A stretch of DNA of 64,000 nt from Duganella guangzhouensis (GTDB taxonomy: Bacteria; Pseudomonadota; Gammaproteobacteria; Burkholderiales; Burkholderiaceae_D), in NCBI RefSeq assembly GCF_009674535.1, contig NZ_WKJK01000014.1, positions 62,001-126,000 on the forward strand, in the 5' to 3' direction. The position numbers and the translations under genes were made by a program. Shown here in pieces: positions 8,365 through 16,731 of this stretch. The notes beneath the pieces were generated by a model. That model saw only the letters and a list, made by a program, of their open reading frames with translations. It made no database searches and was not told the DNA's origin. Each line of letters starts with the position of its first letter. Position 1 is the stretch's first letter.

Positions 8365-9318
8365 ATGACCTTGAAATATTTCGATCTTCGGAGGGTGTTA
8401 AAACCCCGTCAGGCCCGTATCGTTGGCCCGCTGCTGCTGCTGGCGCTGTTGTCCGCTTGTGGCGAGAGCAAAGAGAAAAAGCCGGGCCAGAGCCTGGCCC
8501 GCGTCAACGGCGAGGAAATCACCGTGTTGCAGCTGAATGAGGAATTGCAGCGCGCGCGCGTGCCGGCGCAACAGCAGGAAACCGCCACCCAGCAATTGCT
8601 GGAGTCGCTGATCGACCGTCAGCTGCTGCTGTCGGCCGCCGCCAAGGACAAGCTGGACCGCGACCCCAAGGTGTTGCAGGCGATCGAGCGCGCCAAGGCG
8701 GTGATCGTGGCCCAAGCCTATCTGCAGAAAGTGGTGGGCACGCCGGCGCAGCCGACCACCCAGGAAGTGGCGGATTATTACGAAAAGAACCCGCAACTAT
8801 TTGCCAAGCGCAAGCAGTTTGACACCCGTCAGTTGATGCTGGAAACGGCCAGCCTGGACGACGCCGCCAAAGCGGCGGTCGACAGCGCCAAATCGCTCGA
8901 TGACGTCGCCGCCTGGTTGGATAGCCACCATGTCAAGTATGGCCGCAACGCGGTGCAGCGCAGCTCGACCGATCTGCCGCCGCAACTGGTCAGCAAGCTG
9001 GAGCAGATGAGCAAAGGCCAGCTGTTCATCGTGCGCGAGGGCGCCAACAGCGTCATCGTGGCCCTCAACGATGTCAAGGATGCGCCGCTGTCGCTGGAGG
9101 CGGCCGGCCCGCAAATTCAACAATTCCTGAGCAACAAGCGCAGCAAAGATCTGGCCGACGCCGAGATCAAGCGCCTGCGCGCGGCCGGGCAGATCGAATA
9201 CCTGAATCGCAAGCCAGGCGAGGCGGCACCGGCCGCCAGCGCGCCGGCGGCATCCACCGCGGTGACGCCGGCCGCCGGGGATGGAGCGACCGAGCGTGGT
9301 GTTGCCGGTTTGAAGTAA
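8365..9318 (+). CDS. epsD: EpsD-family peptidyl-prolyl isomerase-like lipoprotein
   Basis: About 317 residues. The N-terminus carries a lipoprotein signal with lipobox LLSAC followed by a charged linker (GESKEKKPG). The body is SurA-like: an alpha-helical chaperone part (LARVNGEEITVLQLNEEL onward) and a parvulin-like region around residues 135-230; the C-terminus is Ala/Pro/Thr-rich. EpsD proteins are periplasmic PPIase-like factors conserved in exosortase-linked EPS operons and probably help fold export components. The start is uncertain: ATG 8365 is used here, TTG 8371 has better spacing from AAGGA, and ATG 8329 lacks a ribosome site. Confidence 0.75.
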   Translation: MTLKYFDLRRVLKPRQARIVGPLLLLALLSACGESKEKKPGQSLARVNGEEITVLQLNEELQRARVPAQQQETATQQLLESLIDRQLLLSAAAKDKLDRDPKVLQAIERAKAVIVAQAYLQKVVGTPAQPTTQEVADYYEKNPQLFAKRKQFDTRQLMLETASLDDAAKAAVDSAKSLDDVAAWLDSHHVKYGRNAVQRSSTDLPPQLVSKLEQMSKGQLFIVREGANSVIVALNDVKDAPLSLEAAGPQIQQFLSNKRSKDLADAEIKRLRAAGQIEYLNRKPGEAAPAASAPAASTAVTPAAGDGATERGVAGLK

Positions 9319-9349
9319 GCCAATTTTAATCTCAGTAGGAGCAGGGCAG

Positions 9350-10138
9350 ATGAAGCGATTTATGCGTTGGGCGGCAGGAGTGGTGCTGGCGGTCGGAATG
9401 GGAGCCGCCGGCGCGCAGGATACGTTGCTGGGGGCGGGCGACGTGGTCAAGGTGACGGTGTTTAACAATCCTGATCTGGCGGTGGAAACCCGCATCAACG
9501 AGTCGGGCGTGGTGTCCTTCCCGCTGATTGGTCAGGTGACGGTGGGCGGCTTGTCGACGGCGGCGGCGGAAAAGAAAATCGCCGGTCTGCTCGACAGCGG
9601 CGGCTTTGTGCGCAATCCGCAAGTGAATCTGCTGGTGACGCAGTTGACCAGCCAGCAGGTGTCGGTGCTGGGCCAGGTTAACCGCCCCGGCCGTTATCCG
9701 CTGGAAGGCCGGCGCAATCTGCTCGATCTGCTGGCCCAGGCCGGCGGCATCTCTGCCGATGGCGGCGACACCGTGGTGCTGATCCGCAAGCAGGGCGGCC
9801 AGTCGACCAAGGAAATCGTGGACGTGGTCGGCATGGTGCGCAGCGGCGCGCTGGAGCGCAATCTGGAGCTGTCCGCCGGTGACGTGCTGTACGTCGAGCG
9901 CGCGCCGCACTTTTACATCTATGGCGAAGTGCAGCGTCCGGGCGCGTTCCGTCTGGAGCGTCAGATGACGCTGGTGCAGGCGCTGTCGACCGGTGGTGGT
10001 CTGACCGTGCGCGGTACCGAACGCGGCATCATCATCAAGCGGCGCGATGCCAGCGGCAAGCTGGAGAACATCAAGGCCAAGCATGATGATTTGCTGCAAA
10101 ACGACGACGTGGTCTACGTCAGCGAAAGCCTGTTCTGA
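9350..10138 (+). CDS. epsE: EpsE polysaccharide export protein (Wza-like)
   Basis: A 262-residue protein with a signal peptide (cleavage near GAAGA-QD). A poly-export domain (residues 25-105, LGAGDVVKVTVFNNPDL) is followed by two SLBB repeats: VSVLGQVNRPGRYPLEG near 105-120 and FYIYGEVQRPGAFRLER near 190-206. It lacks the long C-terminal barrel helix of full Wza, as is typical of the EpsE subfamily. It should form part of the periplasmic/outer-membrane channel for the polymer, working with EpsF and EpsL. ATG is preceded by TAGGAGCAGG. Confidence 0.85.
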   Translation: MKRFMRWAAGVVLAVGMGAAGAQDTLLGAGDVVKVTVFNNPDLAVETRINESGVVSFPLIGQVTVGGLSTAAAEKKIAGLLDSGGFVRNPQVNLLVTQLTSQQVSVLGQVNRPGRYPLEGRRNLLDLLAQAGGISADGGDTVVLIRKQGGQSTKEIVDVVGMVRSGALERNLELSAGDVLYVERAPHFYIYGEVQRPGAFRLERQMTLVQALSTGGGLTVRGTERGIIIKRRDASGKLENIKAKHDDLLQNDDVVYVSESLF

Positions 10139-10148
10139 TCGTCATTGC

Positions 10149-10169
10149 GCCAGACTCCCGCAGTCTGGC
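10149..10169 (+). other. Intra-operon hairpin between epsE and epsF
   Basis: GCCAGACT (10149-10156) and AGTCTGGC (10162-10169) form a perfect 8-bp stem with a 5-nt loop in the 59-bp gap. Only a weak U-rich stretch follows, so it may be an mRNA-stability or partial attenuation element rather than a full terminator. Confidence 0.5.
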
Positions 10170-10197
10170 ATTATCTGTTTAACGTGAGAGTACAGTC

Positions 10198-11604
10198 ATG
10201 AATCTGTCCCAATTTCTCCTGATACTGCGCGCGCGCCGCCGTATCATCCTGATTACCCTGCTGCTGACCGTGGTCACCACCGTGGTGGTCAGCCTGCTGC
10301 TGCCGAAAACCTACAAGGCCAGCGCTTCCGTGTTACTCAATGCCAAGGGCCTGGACCCGCTGACCGGCGTCAGCGTGCCGGGCCAGCTGTTGCCCGGCTA
10401 TATGGCGACCCAGGTCGATATCATCACCAGCAAGAATGTCGCGCTGCGGGTGGTGGATCGCCTGAAACTGGCCGACAACCCGACCGTGCAAGCGCAGTTC
10501 CAGGACGCCACTGCTGGCCAGGGTACGGTGCGTGACTGGCTGGCCGATCTGCTGCTGCGCAAGGTGGATGCCGTGCCTGGCCGCGAAAGCAGTGTGGTCG
10601 AAATCAGCTTCAAGGGCTCCGACCCGCAATTCGTGTCGGCGGTGGCGAATGCCTTTGCCGAGGAATATCAGCGCCTGAGCATCCTGCTCAAGGTCGAGCC
10701 GATGAAGAAGGCGTCGCAGTATTTCGATGGCCAGATCAAATCCTTGCGTGACAGCCTGGAAATCGCCCAGGGCCGCTTGTCCAAGTACCAGCAGGAAAAT
10801 GGCATCGTCAGCGTCGATAACCGTCTGGATGTCGAATCGAATCGCCTGAACGACCTGTCGGCGCAGCTGGTGATGGCGCAGGGACAGGCGATCGAGGCGG
10901 CCTCGCGCCAGCGCATGGCCAGCGGCGACGCCGGCCAGTCGCCGGACGTGGCCAACAACTCGCTGATCCAGAATCTGCGCGTATCGCTGGGTAACGCCGA
11001 ATCCAAGCTGGCCGAAGTGGGCCAACGCCTGGGCAAAAACCACCCGCAATACCTGAGCGCGCAGGCGGAAGTGGACAAGATGCGCAATGAACTGAATGCG
11101 CAGATCAAATCGGTGTCCGGCTCGGTGGGCAACAACGCCCAGATCATGCGTCAGCGCGAGGCGGAAATCCGCGCCGCCCTGGCGGTGCAGAAAAGCCGCG
11201 TGCTGGAGCTGAACCGTACCCGCGACGAGCTGAACGTGCTGATGAAGGATGTGGAAAGCGCCCAGCGCGCGTTTGACGCGGCCTCGCTGCGCTCCTCGCA
11301 GACCCGGATCGAAGGCCAGTCGGAACAGGCTGATATCGCCATCCTGAATCCGGCCTCGGCGCCGACCGAGGCCACCAGCCCGAAACTGGTGCTGAACACC
11401 GTGCTGTCGGTGGTGCTGGGCGGCATGCTGGGCGTCGGCCTGGGCTTGTTGGCCGAGATGATGGATCGCCGCGTCCGCGCCGAAAGCGACCTCAGCGAAA
11501 CGCTGGGCGTGCCGGTGTTTGGTGTCATCGACTGGAAGGAAAACAAGGTCTCGTCGCGTACCCTGGGCAAACCGTTTACCGCGCGCCGCGTGCGCTTGAA
11601 TTAA
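10198..11604 (+). CDS. epsF: EpsF chain-length determinant (Wzz/Wzc N-terminal type)
   Basis: A 468-residue polysaccharide co-polymerase. A membrane segment at residues 17-36 follows MNLSQFLLILRARRR. The Wzz domain (KTYKASASVLLNAKGLDP) comes next, then a long periplasmic coiled coil (170-390) with the proline motif LNPASAPTEATSPK. The second membrane segment is at about 400-422, and a short cytoplasmic tail ends in KPFTARRVRLN. Unlike Wzc there is no fused kinase domain; the partner kinase-like protein EpsG is the next gene. EpsF-type proteins set chain length and couple polymerisation to export. ATG is preceded by GTGAGAG. Confidence 0.85.
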   Translation: MNLSQFLLILRARRRIILITLLLTVVTTVVVSLLLPKTYKASASVLLNAKGLDPLTGVSVPGQLLPGYMATQVDIITSKNVALRVVDRLKLADNPTVQAQFQDATAGQGTVRDWLADLLLRKVDAVPGRESSVVEISFKGSDPQFVSAVANAFAEEYQRLSILLKVEPMKKASQYFDGQIKSLRDSLEIAQGRLSKYQQENGIVSVDNRLDVESNRLNDLSAQLVMAQGQAIEAASRQRMASGDAGQSPDVANNSLIQNLRVSLGNAESKLAEVGQRLGKNHPQYLSAQAEVDKMRNELNAQIKSVSGSVGNNAQIMRQREAEIRAALAVQKSRVLELNRTRDELNVLMKDVESAQRAFDAASLRSSQTRIEGQSEQADIAILNPASAPTEATSPKLVLNTVLSVVLGGMLGVGLGLLAEMMDRRVRAESDLSETLGVPVFGVIDWKENKVSSRTLGKPFTARRVRLN

Positions 11605-11619
11605 GTGAAGGATGCATCC

Positions 11620-12492
11620 ATGAATTCTCCAGCCGTTTCGATCGCGCCTACGGCGCCAGCCCCGGGCGACTCCAGCATAGGTGGTATCCTGCTGGCCTCC
11701 GGTAAAATTACGCCCGAGAATGCCGAGCGCGTGCTGCGCATGCAAAAAGATCTGGGGATCCGCTTTGGCGAGGCCGCCCAGCGCCTCGGCCTGATCAGCG
11801 AAGCCGACATTCAGCAGGTGCTGGCGCGCCAGTTTGACTATCCCTATCTGCAGGCCGGCGAAAAACGCTATTCGGACAAGCTGCTGGCGGCCTACCAGCC
11901 ATTCAGCCCGCAGGTGGAAAAGCTGCGCGCGGTGCGCAGCCAGCTGATGTTGCGCTGGTTTGCTCGCGGCCGCAAGGCACTGACCGTGATCGAGGTCAGC
12001 ACCGGCGACGGCGCCCCGATGTTTACCGCCAATCTGGCGGTGGTGTTTTCCCAACTGGGTGAACGCACGCTGCTGGTGGACGCCAATCTGCGCGAGCCCA
12101 GCCAGCTGGCCACGTTTGACCTGAGCGCGCGTCCCGGCCTGTCCGACGTGCTGGCCGGCCGCGCCGACAGCGGCGCGGTGACCAAGATCGACAGCTTTGT
12201 CTCGCTGTCGCTGCTGGGGGCCGGCACCGTGCCGCCGAACCCGCTGGAACTGCTGAGCCGCCAATCTTTCACCTCGCTCAATGCCGAGCTGGAGGCCGGC
12301 TATGACGTGGTACTGTACAACGTCGCCCCGTTCGCGCTGGGCGCGGACGCGTTGGCGGTGGCCGCGCGCACCGGCGGCGTGTTGCTGGTGGCGCGTACCA
12401 ACCAGACCCCGCTGGCCGACGTCAGCCAGATCATTGAGGAAGTCACCAGCAGCGGCATCGAAGTGGTGGGCGCTGTCATGGTCGATTATTGA
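11620..12492 (+). CDS. epsG: EpsG-family BY-kinase homologue with degenerate motifs
   Basis: A 290-residue cytosolic protein. The N-terminal ~90 residues resemble a GspE-N/MshEN-like domain (ILLASGKITPENAERVLRMQ), followed by the MinD/BY-kinase fold. The family partners EpsF and is thought to control export by tyrosine phosphorylation. Here the Walker A position reads STGDGAPMFTAN (residues 127-138) with no Lys or Arg. Walker A' reads LLVDANLREP with Asn156 replacing the second Asp, and the Walker B position reads VVLYNVAP with Asn234 replacing Asp. The C-terminus has one Tyr, not a cluster. It may be a pseudokinase. ATG 11620 follows GAAGGA; a GTG five codons earlier is possible. The stop overlaps xrtB. 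Confidence 0.75.
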   Translation: MNSPAVSIAPTAPAPGDSSIGGILLASGKITPENAERVLRMQKDLGIRFGEAAQRLGLISEADIQQVLARQFDYPYLQAGEKRYSDKLLAAYQPFSPQVEKLRAVRSQLMLRWFARGRKALTVIEVSTGDGAPMFTANLAVVFSQLGERTLLVDANLREPSQLATFDLSARPGLSDVLAGRADSGAVTKIDSFVSLSLLGAGTVPPNPLELLSRQSFTSLNAELEAGYDVVLYNVAPFALGADALAVAARTGGVLLVARTNQTPLADVSQIIEEVTSSGIEVVGAVMVDY

Positions 12493-13385
12493 TGATGAGT
12501 AGCGTGCATCCTGCCGCCGTGAGTGAGGCCGCGCCAGCCTGGCAGCGCGGTCTTGCGCTGTACTGGCCGCTCGTGCTGGGCATGCTGGCCATGTACCTGC
12601 CGACCCAGTACGACCTGTGGACCGGCATTTGGCTGACCGAGGGCTATGCCCACGGCCCCATCATTCTCGGCCTGGCCTGCTGGCTGCTGGCACGCCAGTG
12701 GCCACAGATGCTGGCCGCCGGCGGTCAGCCGGCAAGCGCCGGCTGGTGGCTGGCCGGTTTTGGTTTGCTGCTGTATGTGCTGGGGCGTTCGCAATCGATC
12801 CTGATGTTCGAGATGGCCTCCGGCGTCGTCATGTTCTGCGCCATTCTGGTGCTGGTGTGCGGCTGGCGCGCGTTGCGGGTGCAATGGTTCCCGGTGTTTT
12901 TCATGTTCTTTATGCTGCCGCTGCCATCGGCCATCGTCGATTCGGTCACCATGCCGATGAAAATGGCGGTGTCGTTTGCCACCGAGCAGTTGCTGTTCCT
13001 GGCCAACTATCCGATTGCCCGTTCCGGCGTGATCCTGCAGATCGGCCAGTACCAACTGCTGGTGGCCGATGCCTGCGCCGGCCTGCAGACGCTGCTGACG
13101 CTGGAATCGCTGGGGCTGTTCTATCTGAACGTGGTGCGCCACACCTCGCCGTTGCGCAATATCAGTCTGGCGCTGTTGATCATTCCGATTTCGTTTACCG
13201 CCAACGTGATCCGCGTGATGACGCTGACGTTGATTACTTATTACTTTGGTGATGCCGCCGGTCAGGGTTTCCTGCACGGCTTCGCCGGCATGGTGTTGTT
13301 TGTCAGCGCGCTGGTATTGATCATCAGCATAGACTCGCTGCTGCATTACTGGGTACGGCGGCGCGGCGTCAAGGGGGCGGCATGA
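12492..13385 (+). CDS. xrtB: Exosortase B (XrtB)
   Basis: A 297-residue inner-membrane protein with about eight membrane helices. The transpeptidase-like catalytic residues are visible: Cys195 in DACAGLQTL, Arg241 in NVIRVMT and His262 in FLHGFAG. Exosortases recognise the C-terminal PEP-CTERM tripartite tail and are believed to cut it and transfer the protein onward to a surface anchor. At least four PEP-CTERM substrates are encoded in this window. The start codon overlaps the epsG stop by one base (TGATG), giving translational coupling. The stop overlaps epsI in GCATGA. Confidence 0.9.
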   Translation: MMSSVHPAAVSEAAPAWQRGLALYWPLVLGMLAMYLPTQYDLWTGIWLTEGYAHGPIILGLACWLLARQWPQMLAAGGQPASAGWWLAGFGLLLYVLGRSQSILMFEMASGVVMFCAILVLVCGWRALRVQWFPVFFMFFMLPLPSAIVDSVTMPMKMAVSFATEQLLFLANYPIARSGVILQIGQYQLLVADACAGLQTLLTLESLGLFYLNVVRHTSPLRNISLALLIIPISFTANVIRVMTLTLITYYFGDAAGQGFLHGFAGMVLFVSALVLIISIDSLLHYWVRRRGVKGAA

Positions 13386-14071
13386 TTATGCGCAAGCAAG
13401 TGTTGTTGCTGGTGCTGATGCTGAGCGCCTCCGGCCTGGCCGAGGCGCTGTATCCGCGTCACAAGATTTCCGAGCAGGGACCGAAGGTGGAACTGGAAAC
13501 CATGTTGCCGAAGCAGTTCGGCAACTGGAAAGTGTTGCCGAACTCCGGCGCCCAGATCGTCAATCCCCAGACCGAGGAACTGATTCACCGCATCTATACG
13601 CAAACGCTGTCGCGCACCTATGTCAATCCGCGCGGCGAGGGCGTCATGCTGACGGTGGCCTATGGCGCCGACCAGAGCGATGGCCTGGCGCTGCATTATC
13701 CGGAAAACTGTTATCCGGCGCAGGGCTTCGCGCTGGTCAGCAGTGACAAGGCGAGCTTGAACACCGGCTATGGCGAGATCGCGGTCAAGCATGTTTTCGC
13801 GCGGTTGGGAAGCCGCTCCGAGCCGGTGACCTACTGGGCGACGCTGGGCAACACGGTGGTGCGCGGCGCCATCCAGACCAAGCTGACCCAACTGAGTTAC
13901 GGATTCCAGGGGCAGATTCCCGATGGCTTGCTGTTCCGCGTCTCGTCGCTGAACGAGAGCCCGGAAAGTGGTTATCAATTGCAGGCACAGTTCGTGCAGG
14001 ACTTGATGGCGGCAGTGACGCCGCATAACCGTTTGAAGCTGGCTGGATTACAGGGCGCCAGCGGAAAGTAA
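13382..14071 (+). CDS. epsI: Exosortase-associated protein EpsI
   Basis: A 229-residue protein with a short N-terminal membrane anchor (residues 6-22, VLLLVLMLSASGLAEAL) and a periplasmic domain. Features match the EpsI family: PKQFGNWKVL, YVNPRGEGVMLTVAYGADQSDGLALHYPENCYPAQGF in outline, and the C-terminal RVSSL region. In some exosortases EpsI is fused to the C-terminus; here it is a separate gene directly overlapping xrtB by four bases. The partnership with XrtB is established by conserved linkage; its biochemical role is unknown. Confidence 0.85.
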   Translation: MIMRKQVLLLVLMLSASGLAEALYPRHKISEQGPKVELETMLPKQFGNWKVLPNSGAQIVNPQTEELIHRIYTQTLSRTYVNPRGEGVMLTVAYGADQSDGLALHYPENCYPAQGFALVSSDKASLNTGYGEIAVKHVFARLGSRSEPVTYWATLGNTVVRGAIQTKLTQLSYGFQGQIPDGLLFRVSSLNESPESGYQLQAQFVQDLMAAVTPHNRLKLAGLQGASGK

Positions 14072-14077
14072 AACAAC

Positions 14078-15607
14078 ATGTCCACACGTTTCGGAGCAGG
14101 GCGCGTCAAGCGCAGCCTGTTACATTTTTTCGCCGGTAAGGTGGCCTCGGCGGTCGGGGGACTGACCGCCGTGCTGATGGTGGTGCACGGCCTGACGGTG
14201 CGGGAATTCGCCGCTTATTCGGTGCTGGTCGGGCTGGTCGAGATGTTTACCGCCGTCTCCGGCCTGGGCTTGCAGCACGTGGTGCTGCGCTACGTCCCCG
14301 AACTGTATGCGCGCTACCAGCAGCATGCGCTGCGCCAATTGGTCGGCCTGGCCTGCGCGTTGCGCAGCGTGCTGTTGTTCGTCCTGTTGAGCCTGGCCTG
14401 GTGGCTGGCGCCCGTGCTGGCGGGCTGGATTGGCCTGGGCGACCTGGTCGACGCCTTCCGCGTGTTCCTGCTGGTGGTGGGTTTCCGCTCGCTGAACCAA
14501 TTCCTGTCGATGATCCTGGAATCGATGTTGCACCAGGGGATATCGCAACTGGCGTTTTCGCTGGTGGCGCTGGGCCGTTGCTGGGGCATGATGTGGCTGA
14601 CCGGGTTCAGCTCCATGAACCTGCTGAACGTCATCTGGGTAGAGTGTGTATGTGAAATCGTCGCTACCATTATCATGCTGGTCGGTATCGTCCGCAGCGT
14701 GCGGCACGGGGTGGCCGACGGCCATGAGGGCGATCAGGCCGACGACGATCCACACTGGTTGCGTCATCAGCGCCCGGTGCTGGTGAAGTTTGCCGGCTGG
14801 GCCTATCTGCAGCACTTGGCGACGCTGCCGTTTGGCGGCACCACCAACCGCCTGGTGGGCGGCGCCATGTTCGGCAGCATGACCATGGCCAGCTTTGGCT
14901 TCGCCTTGTCGATTTATGACTATGCCAAGCGCTATCTGCCAACCCAGTTGCTGATCGGCCTGATCCGTCCGGTGGTGGTGGCGCGGTATGCGACCACCGG
15001 CAGTTTCACGCGCGCGGCGGAATTGTGCGAGCAGGCCATGCAGTTCAACCTGGTGCTGCTGGCGGCCATGCTGGCGGCGCTGGCGGTGAGCGGGGATGAA
15101 TTGCTGGGGATGATATCCAACGGCAAGTATATGGAGAGCAGTGTCATCATGCTGGCGACGTTGCTGGTGGTGCTGGTGCTGGAAACCCAGCGCGTGGTGC
15201 TGGATGTGCTGACGCAGATGGTCAACCATTATGAAATTCTGGTGTCGACCAATCTGTTCCTGTCGAGCTCGGTAGTGGGGGGGATCGTCGGGTATGCGTG
15301 GCTGGGCGCGCTGGCTTTTCCGCTGGCCAACCTGGCTGCGCTGGTGATCGCCATCTGGCGTACCGACCGTACGCTGGCTGGCATGGGATTTGTCTATAAG
15401 CATGACTGGACTGGTGCGGGCTGGTCTCTGATGAGTTTGCTGATCTCGACAGCGGCGGGGCGCCTGGCGCGCTACGCCGGCCTGGACTGGGTCAGCGCCC
15501 TGATCGTGGCCATGCTGGTGTTTGCACTGTTCTTCGTCAAATTGCAATTGAAACCAACACTGGGCTTTGCCCGTGACATGATCGGTAGTAAACAGAGTAA
15601 AGGATAA
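14078..15607 (+). CDS. Wzx-like polysaccharide flippase (MOP superfamily)
   Basis: A 509-residue protein with about 12-14 membrane helices spread over the length, beginning at residue 12 with a charged cytoplasmic N-terminus. Motifs are weak, as usual for this family, but the pattern of AVSGLGLQHVVLRYVPELY near residue 65 and the paired helices resembles polysaccharide-synthesis flippases. It should move undecaprenyl-linked repeat units to the periplasmic face. It sits 6 bp after epsI and 3 bp before the pyruvyltransferase gene, within one operon. Confidence 0.7.
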   Translation: MSTRFGAGRVKRSLLHFFAGKVASAVGGLTAVLMVVHGLTVREFAAYSVLVGLVEMFTAVSGLGLQHVVLRYVPELYARYQQHALRQLVGLACALRSVLLFVLLSLAWWLAPVLAGWIGLGDLVDAFRVFLLVVGFRSLNQFLSMILESMLHQGISQLAFSLVALGRCWGMMWLTGFSSMNLLNVIWVECVCEIVATIIMLVGIVRSVRHGVADGHEGDQADDDPHWLRHQRPVLVKFAGWAYLQHLATLPFGGTTNRLVGGAMFGSMTMASFGFALSIYDYAKRYLPTQLLIGLIRPVVVARYATTGSFTRAAELCEQAMQFNLVLLAAMLAALAVSGDELLGMISNGKYMESSVIMLATLLVVLVLETQRVVLDVLTQMVNHYEILVSTNLFLSSSVVGGIVGYAWLGALAFPLANLAALVIAIWRTDRTLAGMGFVYKHDWTGAGWSLMSLLISTAAGRLARYAGLDWVSALIVAMLVFALFFVKLQLKPTLGFARDMIGSKQSKG

Positions 15608-15610
15608 AGC

Positions 15611-16723
15611 ATGCAAGTAGGTATCTTAACGATGCACCGGGTCTTGAACTATGGCTCGTTCATGCAAGGCTATGCGTTGAAGAGCGTTATTGAGTCCTTC
15701 GGCCACGATGTGCGCTTCATGGATTTCCAGAACGGCCAGCCGCGCCATCGCGGCCAAAAGGTGGAAATGCCCACTCTGGCCAACAAGCTGAGCAAGATTC
15801 CCGGGGCGCTCAGCGATATCGCCGGCACGGTGCGCAAGCGCCTGTTCCGTCACAAGTTCAACACCTATTTCCGCGACACGTGCTGGAACATGCTGGGCGT
15901 GCCTGAGCAACCCAACTATAGCCTGCGCGCCGATGCGGTCGTGATCGGCAGCGACGAGGTGTTCAACTACACCCAGAACCACTCGTTTGGCTACGTGCCG
16001 GCGCTGTTCGGCCATGGCATCGAGGCGCCGCTGATCCTCAGCTACGCCCCTTCGGCCGGCTACGCCAACTGGACCGATGCCCAGGCCGACGGCATCGCCG
16101 ACGAGCTGCGCAGCGGCTTGCAGCGCTTGAGCCATATCTCCGTGCGCGACGAAAATACCCGACGCCTGGTCGAACTGTGCACCGGCAACAATCCAACGCT
16201 GGTGGTGGACCCGACGCTGATCTACGATTTCGATCATCTGCTGCCGGCCGAGCCGGTGGTGCAGGGCCGCTACATGGTGGTGTATGCCTATGAGGGCCGG
16301 ATGGATTCGCCGCAGGAGATCGAGACCATCACCGCGTTCGCCCGCAAGCACGGCTTGAAACTGGTCACCGCCGGTTCCTACCACGGCTGGTGCGACGAAA
16401 ACCTGGTGGTGTCGCCGTTTGAACTGCTGCGTCTGTTCAAGGACGCCGAGTACGTGGTGACCGACACCTTCCATGGCAGCATCTTCGCCATGAAGCATGG
16501 CCGCCAGTTCGCCACTTTCCTGCGCGGCGACAATCCGCTGGGCAGCAATGCGAACAAGGTCAGCTTCCTGCTGCACCAGTTGGGCATGCAGTCGCGCATC
16601 GTCAGCGACCTCTCCAAGCTGGGCCCGGTGCTGGAAACGCCGGCGCCGTACGACGACTACCGCGCGCGCTGGGAGCCGCTGCGGGACAGCTCGCTGGCTT
16701 ACCTGCGCAATGCGCTGACTTGA
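15611..16723 (+). CDS. Polysaccharide pyruvyl transferase family protein
   Basis: A 370-residue cytosolic protein. It starts with MQVGILTMHRVLNYGSFMQGYALKS in outline and has the family landmarks VVIGSDEVFNYTQ (residues 113-125), ILSYAPSAGYANWT, ISVRDENTRRLVEL and VVTDTFHGSIFAMKHGRQF (about 284-302). The family (CsaB/EpsO-like) transfers pyruvate from PEP to form a ketal on a sugar hydroxyl, usually while the unit is lipid-linked. The product is therefore probably an acidic, pyruvylated polysaccharide. It is coupled to the nitroreductase-like gene nine bases downstream. Confidence 0.8.
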   Translation: MQVGILTMHRVLNYGSFMQGYALKSVIESFGHDVRFMDFQNGQPRHRGQKVEMPTLANKLSKIPGALSDIAGTVRKRLFRHKFNTYFRDTCWNMLGVPEQPNYSLRADAVVIGSDEVFNYTQNHSFGYVPALFGHGIEAPLILSYAPSAGYANWTDAQADGIADELRSGLQRLSHISVRDENTRRLVELCTGNNPTLVVDPTLIYDFDHLLPAEPVVQGRYMVVYAYEGRMDSPQEIETITAFARKHGLKLVTAGSYHGWCDENLVVSPFELLRLFKDAEYVVTDTFHGSIFAMKHGRQFATFLRGDNPLGSNANKVSFLLHQLGMQSRIVSDLSKLGPVLETPAPYDDYRARWEPLRDSSLAYLRNALT

Positions 16724-16731
16724 GGATTGCC

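Noticed and set aside
10333..12264. A 643-codon minus-strand frame over epsF/epsG
   Set aside because: His/Gln/Arg-rich antisense product with no motif; epsF and epsG are recognisable on the other strand.
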